A stretch of DNA of 64,000 nucleotides. Source: Corynebacterium hylobatis (GTDB lineage Bacteria > Actinomycetota > Actinomycetes > Mycobacteriales > Mycobacteriaceae). The stretch covers positions 1 through 64,000 of the forward strand of contig NZ_RXHJ01000016.1 of assembly GCF_003955685.1 (NCBI RefSeq), in the 5' to 3' direction. The position numbers were made by a program, and so were the translations under genes. How positions within the stretch are numbered: the stretch's first letter is position 1; the number at the start of each line of letters is the position of its first letter. Of the stretch, positions 54,447 through 64,000 are shown piece by piece. The notes beneath the pieces were generated by a model. It was given only the letters and a program-made list of their open reading frames with translations. It did not search any database and was not told the origin of the DNA.

Positions 54447-56534
54447 CTACAGCGACGGGCGTGCCGAGGCCTGGACCTGGTCGTCGTCGATGGTCTGATC
54501 CAGGTCAGAGCTCATCGGTACGACGGTCGGCAGGATCATCGGCTCGCGGCGCCACTTCTGCTCCACGAAGCGGGAGATCCGGCGGCGCAGCTGCTGCACC
54601 ATGCGGTAGGGGTTGTTCTCCCCCTCGGCTGCGAGGTCGTTGAGGACGGTCTCCGCCAGCTCCTTGACCTCCGGGGTCATGGCCCGGTCGTCCTCGGAGA
54701 AGCCCTTGGTCTCCACCGTCGGGGCCTCCATGAGGCGGCCGGTGCGGTTGTCGATCACGGCGGTGATCGAGATCAGGCCGCCGGAACCCAGGCTCGTGCG
54801 GTCGGCGAGGACATCCGCGTCGACCTCACCCATGGTGATGCCGTCGACGTAGAGGTTACCCACCGGGATCTGGCCGACGACCTGGGCGCGTCCGTCGACG
54901 AGGTCGACGACGACGCCGTTCTGGGCGAGCACCACGTTCTCCCGCGGGGTGCCGGTGGCGATGGCCAGTTCCTTGTTGGCGCGCAGGTGACGCCACTCGC
55001 CGTGGACCGGCATGGCGTTCTTCGGGCGGGCTGCGTTGTAGAGGAACAGCAGCTCGCCGGCGTAGCCGTGGCCCGAGGTGTGGACCTTGGCGTCCTTCCC
55101 GGTGACCACGGTCGCGCCGATCTGGGCGAGCATGTTGATGACGCCGAAGACGGCCTCCTCATTGCCCGGGACGAGCGAGGAGGACAGGATGATCAGGTCG
55201 CCGTCGCGGACGGTGATCTGACGGTGCTCACGCCGCGCCATGCGGGACAGGGCCGCCATCGGCTCGCCCTGGGTACCGGTGGTGATGAGCATGACCTTGT
55301 GCGGCGCCAGCTTCGAGGCGTCATCCATGGACACGATCGTGCCGCGCGGGGCCTTGAGGTAACCCATCTTCTCGGCGATCTCCATGTTGCGGATCATCGA
55401 GCGGCCGTTGAAGGCGACCTTGCGGCCGGCGGCCACCGCGGCGTCGACAGCCGCCTGCACACGGTAGACGTTGGAGGCGAAGGAGGCGAGGATGACGCGC
55501 TGCTTCGCCTCGGTGACCAGGCGCTTGATCGTCGGGGCAACCTCCGCCTCGGAACCGGAGACACCCGGGGTCGTGGCGTTGGTGGAGTCGCAGAGCATGA
55601 GGTCCACGCCCTCGTCACCGAAGCGCGACAGGGCCGGCAGGTCGGTCGGGCGACCGTCCGTGGGGGTCTGGTCCAGCTTGATGTCACCGGTGTGGATGAC
55701 CAGGCCGGCGCCGGTCTTGATCGCCAGGCCGAGGCAGTCCGGGATGGAGTGGTTGACGGCCCAGAAACGGATGTTGAAGGGGCCGCGGTTCTCGTTGGAC
55801 TGCTCGTTGACCTCGATCAGCTTCGGACGCAGGCGGTGCTCCTTGCACTTCGCCGCAATGAGGGCGAGGGTGAAGCGGGAGGCCAGGATCGGAATGTCCG
55901 CGCGCAGCTTGAGCAGCCACGGGATGGCACCGATGTGGTCCTCGTGTCCGTGGGTGACCACCAGTGCGTCGACGCGGTCGAGGTGGTTCTCGATCGGTCC
56001 GAAGTCCGGCAGGATCAGGTCGACGCCCGGCTCACCCGAGGAGGGGAAGAGCACGCCGCAGTCGACGAGGAGCAGACGGTTGTTGTACTCGAAGACCGTC
56101 ATGTTGCGGCCGATCTCCGAGATACCGCCGAGCGCGTAGATGCGCAGACCGTTGCGCGGTGTCTTCGGCGGGGCCGACAGACGCTTCGTCAGGTCAGCGC
56201 CCTGCATGGACTTGACCACGTTACGACGCCCGCGGCCACCCCCCTGCTGGTCACCCTGGCCCTGTCCGCCCTGTCCGCTCTGGTTGCCCTGGCCACCACG
56301 GCCGCCGCGGGAACCGCGTCCACGGGCGGAACCCGAGGCACCCCGGGAGCGGCCGGAGCCGCGGGAGGAGGTGTTGCTCTCGGACTCCTGCGCACCCTTG
56401 TCGGATGCGGGGGTCTCGGAACCGTTCGTCTCCGGCGTCGGTGCCTGGAAGACCGGGGATGCGGAAGAACTCTCGGCCTCCGGCGGGCCTGCCTTGCGGG
56501 TGACCTTCCGGGCACGATTACGGGATTCAGTCAT
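54447..56534 (-). CDS. rnj: Ribonuclease J
   Basis: 695 residues. N-terminal disordered region of about 125 residues, with an RGG/Gln-rich part (RGSRGGRGGQGNQSGQGG), then the metallo-beta-lactamase core with HGHEDH (residues 195-200), the beta-CASP domain and a C-terminal dimer domain. 5'-to-3' exo- and endonuclease for mRNA and rRNA processing. Starts two bases after dapA on the same strand. Confidence 0.96.
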   Translation of the reverse strand: MTESRNRARKVTRKAGPPEAESSSASPVFQAPTPETNGSETPASDKGAQESESNTSSRGSGRSRGASGSARGRGSRGGRGGQGNQSGQGGQGQGDQQGGGRGRRNVVKSMQGADLTKRLSAPPKTPRNGLRIYALGGISEIGRNMTVFEYNNRLLLVDCGVLFPSSGEPGVDLILPDFGPIENHLDRVDALVVTHGHEDHIGAIPWLLKLRADIPILASRFTLALIAAKCKEHRLRPKLIEVNEQSNENRGPFNIRFWAVNHSIPDCLGLAIKTGAGLVIHTGDIKLDQTPTDGRPTDLPALSRFGDEGVDLMLCDSTNATTPGVSGSEAEVAPTIKRLVTEAKQRVILASFASNVYRVQAAVDAAVAAGRKVAFNGRSMIRNMEIAEKMGYLKAPRGTIVSMDDASKLAPHKVMLITTGTQGEPMAALSRMARREHRQITVRDGDLIILSSSLVPGNEEAVFGVINMLAQIGATVVTGKDAKVHTSGHGYAGELLFLYNAARPKNAMPVHGEWRHLRANKELAIATGTPRENVVLAQNGVVVDLVDGRAQVVGQIPVGNLYVDGITMGEVDADVLADRTSLGSGGLISITAVIDNRTGRLMEAPTVETKGFSEDDRAMTPEVKELAETVLNDLAAEGENNPYRMVQQLRRRISRFVEQKWRREPMILPTVVPMSSDLDQTIDDDQVQASARPSL

Positions 56535-56536
56535 AT

Positions 56537-57484
<948 letters not shown>

Positions 57485-57487
57485 TCA

Positions 57488-58246
57488 CTAGAATTCAGTG
57501 GCGTAGGGGCTGACGGCCATCTCGGTTCCGTCGGCCAGCCGGGAGATCTGGAAATCCGCGAACAGTACCGGGGACTGCTGCGCCAGCAGACGCAGACAGG
57601 CCACCGCCAGTGCCCGGATCTCGACGTCGGCGTGTTCCGTCGCGCGGGCGCCGATGAAGTGGCGCCAGGCCCGGTAGTTGCCGGTGACGACGATGCGGGA
57701 CTCCGTCGCGTTGGGCAGCACGCTGCGGGCCGCCTGGCGGGCCTGCTTCTTGCGCAGCAGCGCGTTCGGCTCGTCGGTGAGCCGCTCCTCGAGGGCGTCG
57801 AGAAGCTCCTGGTAGATGAAGCGGGACTCGTCGACGGCGCGCAGCATCAGGTCGGCGAGCTGCGGATCGTCGGCGATGAGTTTCGGCAGCACGACCTCGG
57901 CCTCGTCCGAGTGGACGAAACGCTGCGAGAGCTGCGAGAAACTGAAGTTCCGGTGGCGGACCAGCTCATGGGTGGCGGAGCGGGAGATGCCGCGGATGTA
58001 GAGCGTCGCGGTGGCGTGCTCGAGTAGGGCGGTGTGGCCGACCTCCATGATGTGGCGGAGGTAGGCGTCGTTCGCCGCGGTGCGCGGATTGGGTTTGCCG
58101 AAGGACTCGTAGCAGGCGCGGCCGGCGAACTCGACAAGCGCCTCGGCGTCGGTGGCCGTGTCATCAGCCGCCCAGTCCACCCCCTCCGGAGGGGTGAAGC
58201 GGGTCGCTGCGATCAGCTGGACGTCCAGTTCGACGGGCTTCGCCAT
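57488..58246 (-). CDS. thyX: Flavin-dependent thymidylate synthase
   Basis: 252 residues. ThyX motif RHR-X7-S in [11 protein letters not shown] (residues 97-107), FAD-binding segments around [20 protein letters not shown] and [13 protein letters not shown]. Converts dUMP to dTMP using methylenetetrahydrofolate and FAD. Begins 3 bases after the dapB stop and sits between dapB and dapA, as in other corynebacteria. Confidence 0.97.
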   Translation of the reverse strand: MAKPVELDVQLIAATRFTPPEGVDWAADDTATDAEALVEFAGRACYESFGKPNPRTAANDAYLRHIMEVGHTALLEHATATLYIRGISRSATHELVRHRNFSFSQLSQRFVHSDEAEVVLPKLIADDPQLADLMLRAVDESRFIYQELLDALEERLTDEPNALLRKKQARQAARSVLPNATESRIVVTGNYRAWRHFIGARATEHADVEIRALAVACLRLLAQQSPVLFADFQISRLADGTEMAVSPYATEF

Positions 58247-58249
58247 CGC

Positions 58250-59089
<840 letters not shown>

Positions 59090-59096
59090 TCAGGGC

Positions 59097-59431
59097 ATGC
59101 GCATCAACACATCTATGTGGGGGCCCAGAACCAGGCCCGTGATTTCTACGTCGACGGTTCCGCCCGTTGGCTGATGCTGGTCTCCCCGGAGCAGCCGGAG
59201 GGCCCCGAACTGCTGCTGGAACCCATGGGACATCCCGCCGACCGGATCCCCTTCACCCAGTTCGAGGTCACCGACATCCACGCCGAACACGCCCGCCTGC
59301 GCGAACTCGGGGTGCGCTTCCTCATTGAGCCCACCGAGGCTGGTCCGGTCACCGTCGCGGTCCCGGACGACACCTGCGGCCACTACATCCAGCTGATTCA
59401 GCCGGTTGCGGCAACTACGATGGAGTCATGA
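59097..59431 (+). pseudogene. Decayed VOC/glyoxalase-family gene
   Basis: The frame ending at 59431 encodes HIYVGAQNQARDFYVD, ARWLMLVSPEQPEGPELLLE, IPFTQFEVTDIHAEHARLRE and VAVPDDTCGHYIQLIQP, clearly a VOC-family protein. Compared with the usual family layout, about 14 residues are missing after FYVD and about 10 after GHPAD. The likely original ATG at 59097 (MRINTS, with CAGAAT 6 bases upstream) is in a different frame from the rest, so a frameshift of one base lies near 59112. In the conserved frame only a GTG at 59116 could start. The stop overlaps the next gene's ATG. Confidence 0.6.
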
Positions 59432-60051
59432 CCGCTTACCGACGCCCCCTGCTCCCCGCTGCCCTCACCGCTGCTGCGCTGCTGCTCGTCGCCTGCGGCA
59501 ACGGTGGTGGTTCCTCCACCCCGACCACGACCACTGCCGTTGACCCCGGCTCCGGTACCTCGACGGTGACCGCCACGGCCAACCCGACCGCCACCGCCGA
59601 TGAACGGCCCCTGGGCCAGCCGGACCTGCTGCCGAAGGCCCAGGAGACACAGTGGAGCGAGGACTTCATCATCCTCGACAACATCCGTGCGGGCAGCCAC
59701 GACGGCTTCGACCGCGTCGTCTTCGACCTCACCGACGGCGCCGACCCCGGCTGGCAGATCGACTACGTCGACGAGCCACGCCAACAGGCCTCCGGCAACC
59801 CCGTCGACGTGGCCGGCAACGCCTTCCTGCACGTGATGATCACCAACACGACCTACCCCTTCGAGCTCGGGATCGAGGACCCCCTCGAGCCAGGCACCTT
59901 CCCGGGTGCGGGCCGGGTCAATGAGATCGCCTACACCAGCATCTTCGAGGGTTACACCGAGGCCTACATCGGCCTGGACGAACAACTCCCCTACTCCGTG
60001 ACCCTGTTGCACAACCCCACCCGCGTGGTCATCGACTTCGAGCACCAGTGA
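59428..60051 (+). CDS. AMIN-like domain lipoprotein
   Basis: 207 residues. Lipobox LVAC (Cys at residue 23), a Thr/Ser/Pro linker to about residue 65, then a beta-rich domain (FIILDNIRAGSHDGFDRVVF, GWQIDYVDEP, RVVIDFEHQ at the end) like AMIN-like domains of actinobacterial lipoproteins. Probably anchored outside the membrane, perhaps at the cell wall; role unknown. Start overlaps the VOC remnant (ATGA). Confidence 0.82.
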   Translation: MTAYRRPLLPAALTAAALLLVACGNGGGSSTPTTTTAVDPGSGTSTVTATANPTATADERPLGQPDLLPKAQETQWSEDFIILDNIRAGSHDGFDRVVFDLTDGADPGWQIDYVDEPRQQASGNPVDVAGNAFLHVMITNTTYPFELGIEDPLEPGTFPGAGRVNEIAYTSIFEGYTEAYIGLDEQLPYSVTLLHNPTRVVIDFEHQ

Positions 60052-60054
60052 CGA

Positions 60055-60094
60055 ACGCCCCCGCCTGCTCCCTGAGGGGAGCGGACGGGGGCGT
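60055..60094. terminator. Terminator between the AMIN-like lipoprotein gene and pnp
   Basis: ACGCCCCCG / CGGGGGCGT outer stem with an inner GCTCCC/GGGAGC stem and loop TGAG. Placed between convergent genes, no long T-run on either side; likely bidirectional. Confidence 0.7.
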
Positions 60095-60111
60095 CGACAA
60101 GCAGGTGCGGT

Positions 60112-62355
60112 CTAATTCTGGCCCTCGACGAGGACCAGGGAGATCTTGCCGCGGTTGTCGATGTCGGCGATCTCAACCTGGATCTTGTCGCCCACGTTGA
60201 TCACGTCCTCGACCTTCTCGATGCGCTCGTCGCCACCCAGGTTGGAGATGTGGATCAGACCGTCACGGCCCGGGGTCAGGGAGACGAAGGCGCCGAACGG
60301 CACGGTCTTGACCACGGTGCCGAGGAAACGCTCGCCGATCTTGGGCAGCTGCGGGTTGGCGATGGAGTTGATCTTGTCCATCGCGGCGTCGACCGCCGCA
60401 CCGGTGGTGGCGGAGACGTGCACGGTGCCGTCATCCTCGATGGACACGTCGGCTCCGGTCTCCTCCGTGATGGAGTTGATGGTCTTGCCCTTCGGACCGA
60501 TGAGCTCACCGATCTTGGACACCGGGATCTTCAGGCTGGTGATCTTCGGTGCCAGGTCGGACATCTCGTCCGGGGCGTCGATGACCTCGGCCATGGTGTC
60601 CAGGATGGCCAGACGGGCGTCACGGGCCTGGGACAGGGCGTCGGCGAGCACCTTCGAGGGGATGCCGTCGAGCTTGGTGTCCAACTGCAGGGCGGTGATG
60701 AACTCGGCGGTGCCGGCCACCTTGAAGTCCATGTCACCGAAGGCGTCCTCCGCACCGAGGATGTCGGTGAGGGAGACGTAGCGGGTCTCACCGTCGACCT
60801 CGTCGGAGACCAGGCCCATGGCGATACCCGCGACCGGTGCCTTCAGCGGCACACCGGCGTTGTACAGGGCGAGGGTGGAGGCGCAGACGGAACCCATGGA
60901 GGTGGAGCCGTTGGAGCCCAGGGCCTCGGAGACCTGGCGGATGGCGTAGGGGAACTCCTCACGCGTCGGCAGCACCGGCTCGATGGCGCGCTCGGCCAGC
61001 GCCCCGTGGCCGATCTCGCGGCGCTTCGGGGAACCCACACGACCGGTCTCACCGGTGGAGTACGGCGGGAAGTTGTAGTGGTGGATGTAGCGCTTGGAGG
61101 TCTCCACGGACAGCGAGTCGATCTGCTGCTCCATCTTGAGCATGTCCAGGGTGGTCACACCCAGGATCTGGGTCTCGCCACGCTCGAAGAGGGCGGAACC
61201 GTGGGCACGCGGGATGAGGTCCACCTCGACACCCAGGTCACGGATGTCGGAGGGGCCGCGGCCGTCGATACGGAAGCCCTCGGTCAGGATCTTGCTGCGC
61301 ACGATCTGCTTCATCAGGGAGTTGAAGGCGGCACGGATCTGCTTGGAGGCGTCCCCGGTGGCGAAGGTGTCCAGCAGGGACTCCTCGACCTCCACCATGT
61401 AGGCGTTGGCGGCGTCCTCGCGTTCGTGCTTGCCCTTGATGGTCATCAGCTTGGTCAGCTTCTGCTCCGCCTTCTTCTTCACCACGGAGAAGACCTCGTC
61501 GGAGTAGGCGGGGAACAGCGGGAACTCCTGGCGTTCCTTCGCGGCGCGCTCAGCAAGGCCGGCCTGGGCCTGGCACAGGAGGGCGATGAAGGGCTTCGCG
61601 GCCTCCAGGCCCTGGGCGACGACGTCCTCGGTCGGGGTCGGGGCACCGTCCTCGATGAGCTGGAGGGCGTGGTCGGCGGCGCCGGCCTCCACCATCATGA
61701 TGGCGACGTCGTCGGAGCTGCCCTTGCCCTGCCCGGGGAGGCGGCCGGAGACGACCATCTCGAAGACGCTCTTCTCACGCTGCGCGTGGGTCGGGAAGGC
61801 GATCCACTGGCCCTTCGGGTGCTTTTCGTCGGTGATCAGCGCCACGCGGACAGCGCCGACCGGGCCGGAGACCGGCAGGCCGGAGAGCTGGGTGGCGGCG
61901 GAGGCGCCGTTGATGGCGACGACGTCGTAGAAGTCCTCCGGGTTGTGCGAGAGCACGGTGATGATGACCTGGACCTCGTTGCGCAGACCCGACACGAAGG
62001 TGGGGCGCAGCGGGCGGTCGATCAGGCGGGCGGCCAGAATGGCCTCCGTGCCGGGACGTCCCTCACGGCGGAAGAAGGAACCGGGGATGCGGCCCGCGGC
62101 GTACATCCGCTCCTCGACGTCCACGGTCAGCGGGAAGAAGTCCAGGCCCTCGCGTGGCTGGTTGGATGCTGTGACGGTGGCCAGCAGCATGTTCTCGTCA
62201 TCCAGGTAGGTGGTGACGGAACCGCCGGCCTGGCGGGCCAGCTGGCCGGTCTCAAAACGGATCGTGCGGGTGCCGAAGGCACCGTTGTCGATCTCTACGG
62301 CGGCCTCGGTCACCCCGAAGTCCTCGTCCACGTGAAAAGTCACGGGATTGCTCAT
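60112..62355 (-). CDS. pnp: Polyribonucleotide nucleotidyltransferase (PNPase)
   Basis: 747 residues. Two RNase PH-like halves joined by a helical domain; phosphorolytic core with [18 protein letters not shown] and DFKVAGT; then KH domain ([18 protein letters not shown]) and C-terminal S1 domain ([26 protein letters not shown]). 3'-to-5' RNA decay; in actinobacteria it also makes RNA tails. Lies downstream of rpsO in the same direction, a common rpsO-pnp order, although a CPBP gene on the other strand intervenes. Confidence 0.97.
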   Translation of the reverse strand: MSNPVTFHVDEDFGVTEAAVEIDNGAFGTRTIRFETGQLARQAGGSVTTYLDDENMLLATVTASNQPREGLDFFPLTVDVEERMYAAGRIPGSFFRREGRPGTEAILAARLIDRPLRPTFVSGLRNEVQVIITVLSHNPEDFYDVVAINGASAATQLSGLPVSGPVGAVRVALITDEKHPKGQWIAFPTHAQREKSVFEMVVSGRLPGQGKGSSDDVAIMMVEAGAADHALQLIEDGAPTPTEDVVAQGLEAAKPFIALLCQAQAGLAERAAKERQEFPLFPAYSDEVFSVVKKKAEQKLTKLMTIKGKHEREDAANAYMVEVEESLLDTFATGDASKQIRAAFNSLMKQIVRSKILTEGFRIDGRGPSDIRDLGVEVDLIPRAHGSALFERGETQILGVTTLDMLKMEQQIDSLSVETSKRYIHHYNFPPYSTGETGRVGSPKRREIGHGALAERAIEPVLPTREEFPYAIRQVSEALGSNGSTSMGSVCASTLALYNAGVPLKAPVAGIAMGLVSDEVDGETRYVSLTDILGAEDAFGDMDFKVAGTAEFITALQLDTKLDGIPSKVLADALSQARDARLAILDTMAEVIDAPDEMSDLAPKITSLKIPVSKIGELIGPKGKTINSITEETGADVSIEDDGTVHVSATTGAAVDAAMDKINSIANPQLPKIGERFLGTVVKTVPFGAFVSLTPGRDGLIHISNLGGDERIEKVEDVINVGDKIQVEIADIDNRGKISLVLVEGQN

Positions 62356-62441
62356 GTATCTCCTTCAATGAGAGGTCGGTGATCGTCGATGCCACCGAAA
62401 ATGTGTCGTCCTTGATACAACGAAGCACTATTCTAGCAGGC

Positions 62442-62969
62442 ATGCTCATGCTGGCCATATGGTGCTTGCCGACGCTCGTGGACTTCACCGTCCGCCGGGG
62501 CGCACCGGCCGTTTTCCGCCGCAACGGCCTCATCGCGGCGGGCTGGTGGTGGATCGGCTGGGGCGTGGTCGTCGGGCTCCTCGGATTCCTGGTCGGCCAT
62601 GTCGCGGCGATGAACATCCCGGCCTCCGCGCTGGGTTCCCCCGGGGTGGCAGGCGGCATCACCGGCCTGGGCAGCATGGTCGGCGTCGCAGCCGCCGCGG
62701 CGGGAGAGGAGATCTTCTTCCGCGGTTTCCTGCAGGGCTGGCTCGATTCCCGCTGGGGTGTGCGGGTCGCCCTGTGGGGCCAGGCCGTGGCTTTCCTCCT
62801 CCCCCACTTACTGCTGGTCCTGGTGGACCCGGCCCTGTGGGTGCTGCTGCCCGTGCAGTTCCTCATCGGCCTGGCCCTCGGCGTGCTGCGGTGGCGTTCC
62901 GGTTCCGTGTGGCCGGCGGTGGTCGCCCACGTGCTGACCAACGTGATCGCGGGCCTGCTCTACCAGTGA
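62442..62969 (+). CDS. CPBP-family intramembrane metalloprotease
   Basis: 175 residues, about six helices. Abi/CPBP motifs: AAGEEIFFRGFL with Glu89, Glu90 and Arg94, PHLL with His122, and VAHVLTN with His163. Relatives cleave prenylated or other membrane peptides; the target here is unknown. ATG 62442: TATTCT (62429-62434) ends 7 bases before it, so likely leaderless; the open frame extends to GTG 62379. Sits between pnp and rpsO on the opposite strand. Confidence 0.88.
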   Translation: MLMLAIWCLPTLVDFTVRRGAPAVFRRNGLIAAGWWWIGWGVVVGLLGFLVGHVAAMNIPASALGSPGVAGGITGLGSMVGVAAAAAGEEIFFRGFLQGWLDSRWGVRVALWGQAVAFLLPHLLLVLVDPALWVLLPVQFLIGLALGVLRWRSGSVWPAVVAHVLTNVIAGLLYQ

Positions 62970-62983
62970 GCCGGGGACGGCAA

Positions 62984-63015
62984 AACCCGCCCGGCCGGTG
63001 TCGGCGGGGCGGGTT
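62984..63015 (-). terminator. Terminator after rpsO
   Basis: AACCCGCCC / GGGCGGGTT stem around a GC-rich loop; on the minus strand it is followed by TTTG. Shared with the convergent CPBP gene. Confidence 0.7.
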
Positions 63016-63032
63016 CCGGGGAAAGTCAGCGA

Positions 63033-63302
63033 CTAGCGACGCAGGCCCAGGCGGGCGATCAGGTCACGGTAGCGGCCGATGTTCTCGCCGGCCAGGTACT
63101 TCAGCAGGCCACGACGGCGACCGACGAGCAGCAGCAGGCCACGACGGGAGTGGTGGTCGTGCTTGTGGAACTTCAGGTGCTCGGTCAGGGTGTTGATGCG
63201 GTTGGTCAGCATCGCGACCTGGGCCTCCGGGGAACCGGTGTCGGTCTCGTGCAGACCGTACTCGGCCAGGATCGTCTTCTTCTGCTCAGAAGTCAGAGCC
63301 AT
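63033..63302 (-). CDS. rpsO: 30S ribosomal protein S15
   Basis: 89 residues, the family length. [60 protein letters not shown]. Binds 16S rRNA and the S6/S18 platform. AAGGAAAAG precedes the ATG. The leader has the dyad CACCGGT-TG-ACCGGTG (63342-63357), of unknown use. Confidence 0.98.
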   Translation of the reverse strand: MALTSEQKKTILAEYGLHETDTGSPEAQVAMLTNRINTLTEHLKFHKHDHHSRRGLLLLVGRRRGLLKYLAGENIGRYRDLIARLGLRR

Positions 63303-63402
63303 GGGATTTCTCTTTTCCTTGTTTCAGTCCACATGAAGGATCACCGGTTGACCGGTGGGCGCAACTGCTGTGGACCGCAGTCGCATGAAGCCTCGGGAAA
63401 TC

Positions 63403-64000
63403 TTACCGGTCGGCGGCCTGGGGGACCAAATCCCGACGGGCCGGGGTCCGCTCCGCCAGCGACGTGAGCCGCTGCATGAACTCCGCCAGGAAACGCTCGA
63501 CATCGACGGCGACCGCGACGCGGGCGGTTTTGACGGGATCGTTGAGGCGGTCGTGATCGCCTATGGTCCGGCCGCGGGTCTCCCCCACCAGGTCGACCTT
63601 GAGGTTGATGTCCAGACAGGTGACCAGGCTGGGATCCACCGCCACGGCAACGGCCAGCGGGTCGTGCAGTCCGCAGCCGCCCAGGTTCGGGGCGGTCGTC
63701 TCATAGGCCCTGATGTAGTAGTCGGTGGCGTCGGCGAGGAAGTCCCCGCCCGCGGTGCCCAGTTCCCGCCACTGCGCGGTCTCCTCCGTCGTGAGCAGGG
63801 TCTGCAGGGTCACGTCCAGGCCGATCATGGTGACGTCCCGGGAGCGGCGGAAGAGCAGGTCGGTGGCCTCGGGGTCCTGGTTGACATTGGCCTCGGCCCA
63901 GGGTCGGACGTTGCCCGGCACGCTCAGCGCACCACCCATCATGACGATCCGTGCGTTCTCCGCAAAGTGGTCGTCGGCTTCGATGGCGGCGGCGATCGTC
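63403..64000 (-). CDS. Inosine-uridine preferring nucleoside hydrolase, C-terminal part
   Basis: The frame continues past the right window edge: codons before the internal ATG 63942 read AAAIEADDHFAENARIV, so the N-terminus with the DXDXXXDD calcium site is missing. Visible are MMGGALSVPGNVRPWAEANV with NVNQDPEA, the family's Asn/Glu substrate residues, and the C-terminal LGGCGLHDPLAVAVAVDPSL with catalytic-site His and Asp. Cleaves ribonucleosides to base and ribose in salvage. Same direction as rpsO. Confidence 0.9.
   Translation of the reverse strand, partial: TIAAAIEADDHFAENARIVMMGGALSVPGNVRPWAEANVNQDPEATDLLFRRSRDVTMIGLDVTLQTLLTTEETAQWRELGTAGGDFLADATDYYIRAYETTAPNLGGCGLHDPLAVAVAVDPSLVTCLDINLKVDLVGETRGRTIGDHDRLNDPVKTARVAVAVDVERFLAEFMQRLTSLAERTPARRDLVPQAADR

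Noticed and set aside
60250-62382. 710-codon frame opposite pnp
   Set aside because: Composition artefact of the GC-rich third positions of pnp, no recognisable domain.

Overview
The window is chromosomal DNA of a high-GC Corynebacterium. Evidence for the genus: a divS-like gene divergent from lexA, the gluABCD glutamate importer, a stand-alone bioYMN biotin importer, a pgsA-cinA-clgR-pspA block, vanABK with a divergent PadR-type vanR, and many genes whose start codon lies 6-8 bases after a TANNNT -10 element (leaderless mRNAs). From oxyR (about 13 kb) to the right edge the gene order closely follows what I recall of C. glutamicum; the first 13 kb looks more accessory or rearranged. The species cannot be told from sequence reading alone.

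Layout. 1-1.6 kb: C-terminal part of a type ISP restriction-modification enzyme and a PepSY lipoprotein. 1.7-7.3 kb: a membrane-anchored BRCT protein, then a vanillate module (vanR, operator, vanA, vanB, vanK), then a second PepSY lipoprotein. 7.4-13 kb: a DUF5655-like protein, an aldo/keto reductase with divergent MarR regulator, sucCD, and the peroxide-defence pair ahpCD next to divergent oxyR. 14-21 kb: a polytopic membrane protein, hrpA, nrdR, divS and lexA with several LexA-like sites. 21-27 kb: the sugar PTS region (sugR, ptsI, fruK, ptsF, ptsH); no fruR gene is present between ptsI and fruK. 27-39 kb: an effector-binding protein, uracil permease, hflX, a protein with a Cys/Gly-rich tail plus membrane partner, dapF, miaA, a DUF349 protein, a GNAT protein, a membrane protein and miaB. 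39-47 kb: gluABCD, recX-recA with an SOS box, a DUF3046 protein, and bioYMN under a BioQ-type operator. 47-64 kb: pspA, clgR, cinA, pgsA, a YciI protein, a TerC-family protein behind a candidate yybP-ykoY (Mn2+) riboswitch, ftsK, a TIGR03085 protein, rnj, dapA, thyX, dapB, a decayed VOC gene, an AMIN-like lipoprotein, pnp, a CPBP protease, rpsO and a partial nucleoside hydrolase.

How the genes work together. Aromatic catabolism (VanR-VanABK) is a self-contained regulated unit. AhpC/AhpD/OxyR form a peroxide response. LexA, DivS, RecA and RecX are the SOS core, with LexA-like sites visible at divS/lexA and recA. PtsI, HPr, PtsF and FruK take up and phosphorylate fructose under SugR. dapB, dapA and dapF serve lysine and cell-wall diaminopimelate synthesis. 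MiaA and MiaB act in sequence on A37 of tRNA. RNase J, PNPase and HrpA are RNA-processing enzymes. No tRNA, rRNA, CRISPR array, insertion sequence or integrase was found. The only gene-free stretch above 300 bases is 23606-23943, the divergent ptsI/fruK control region.
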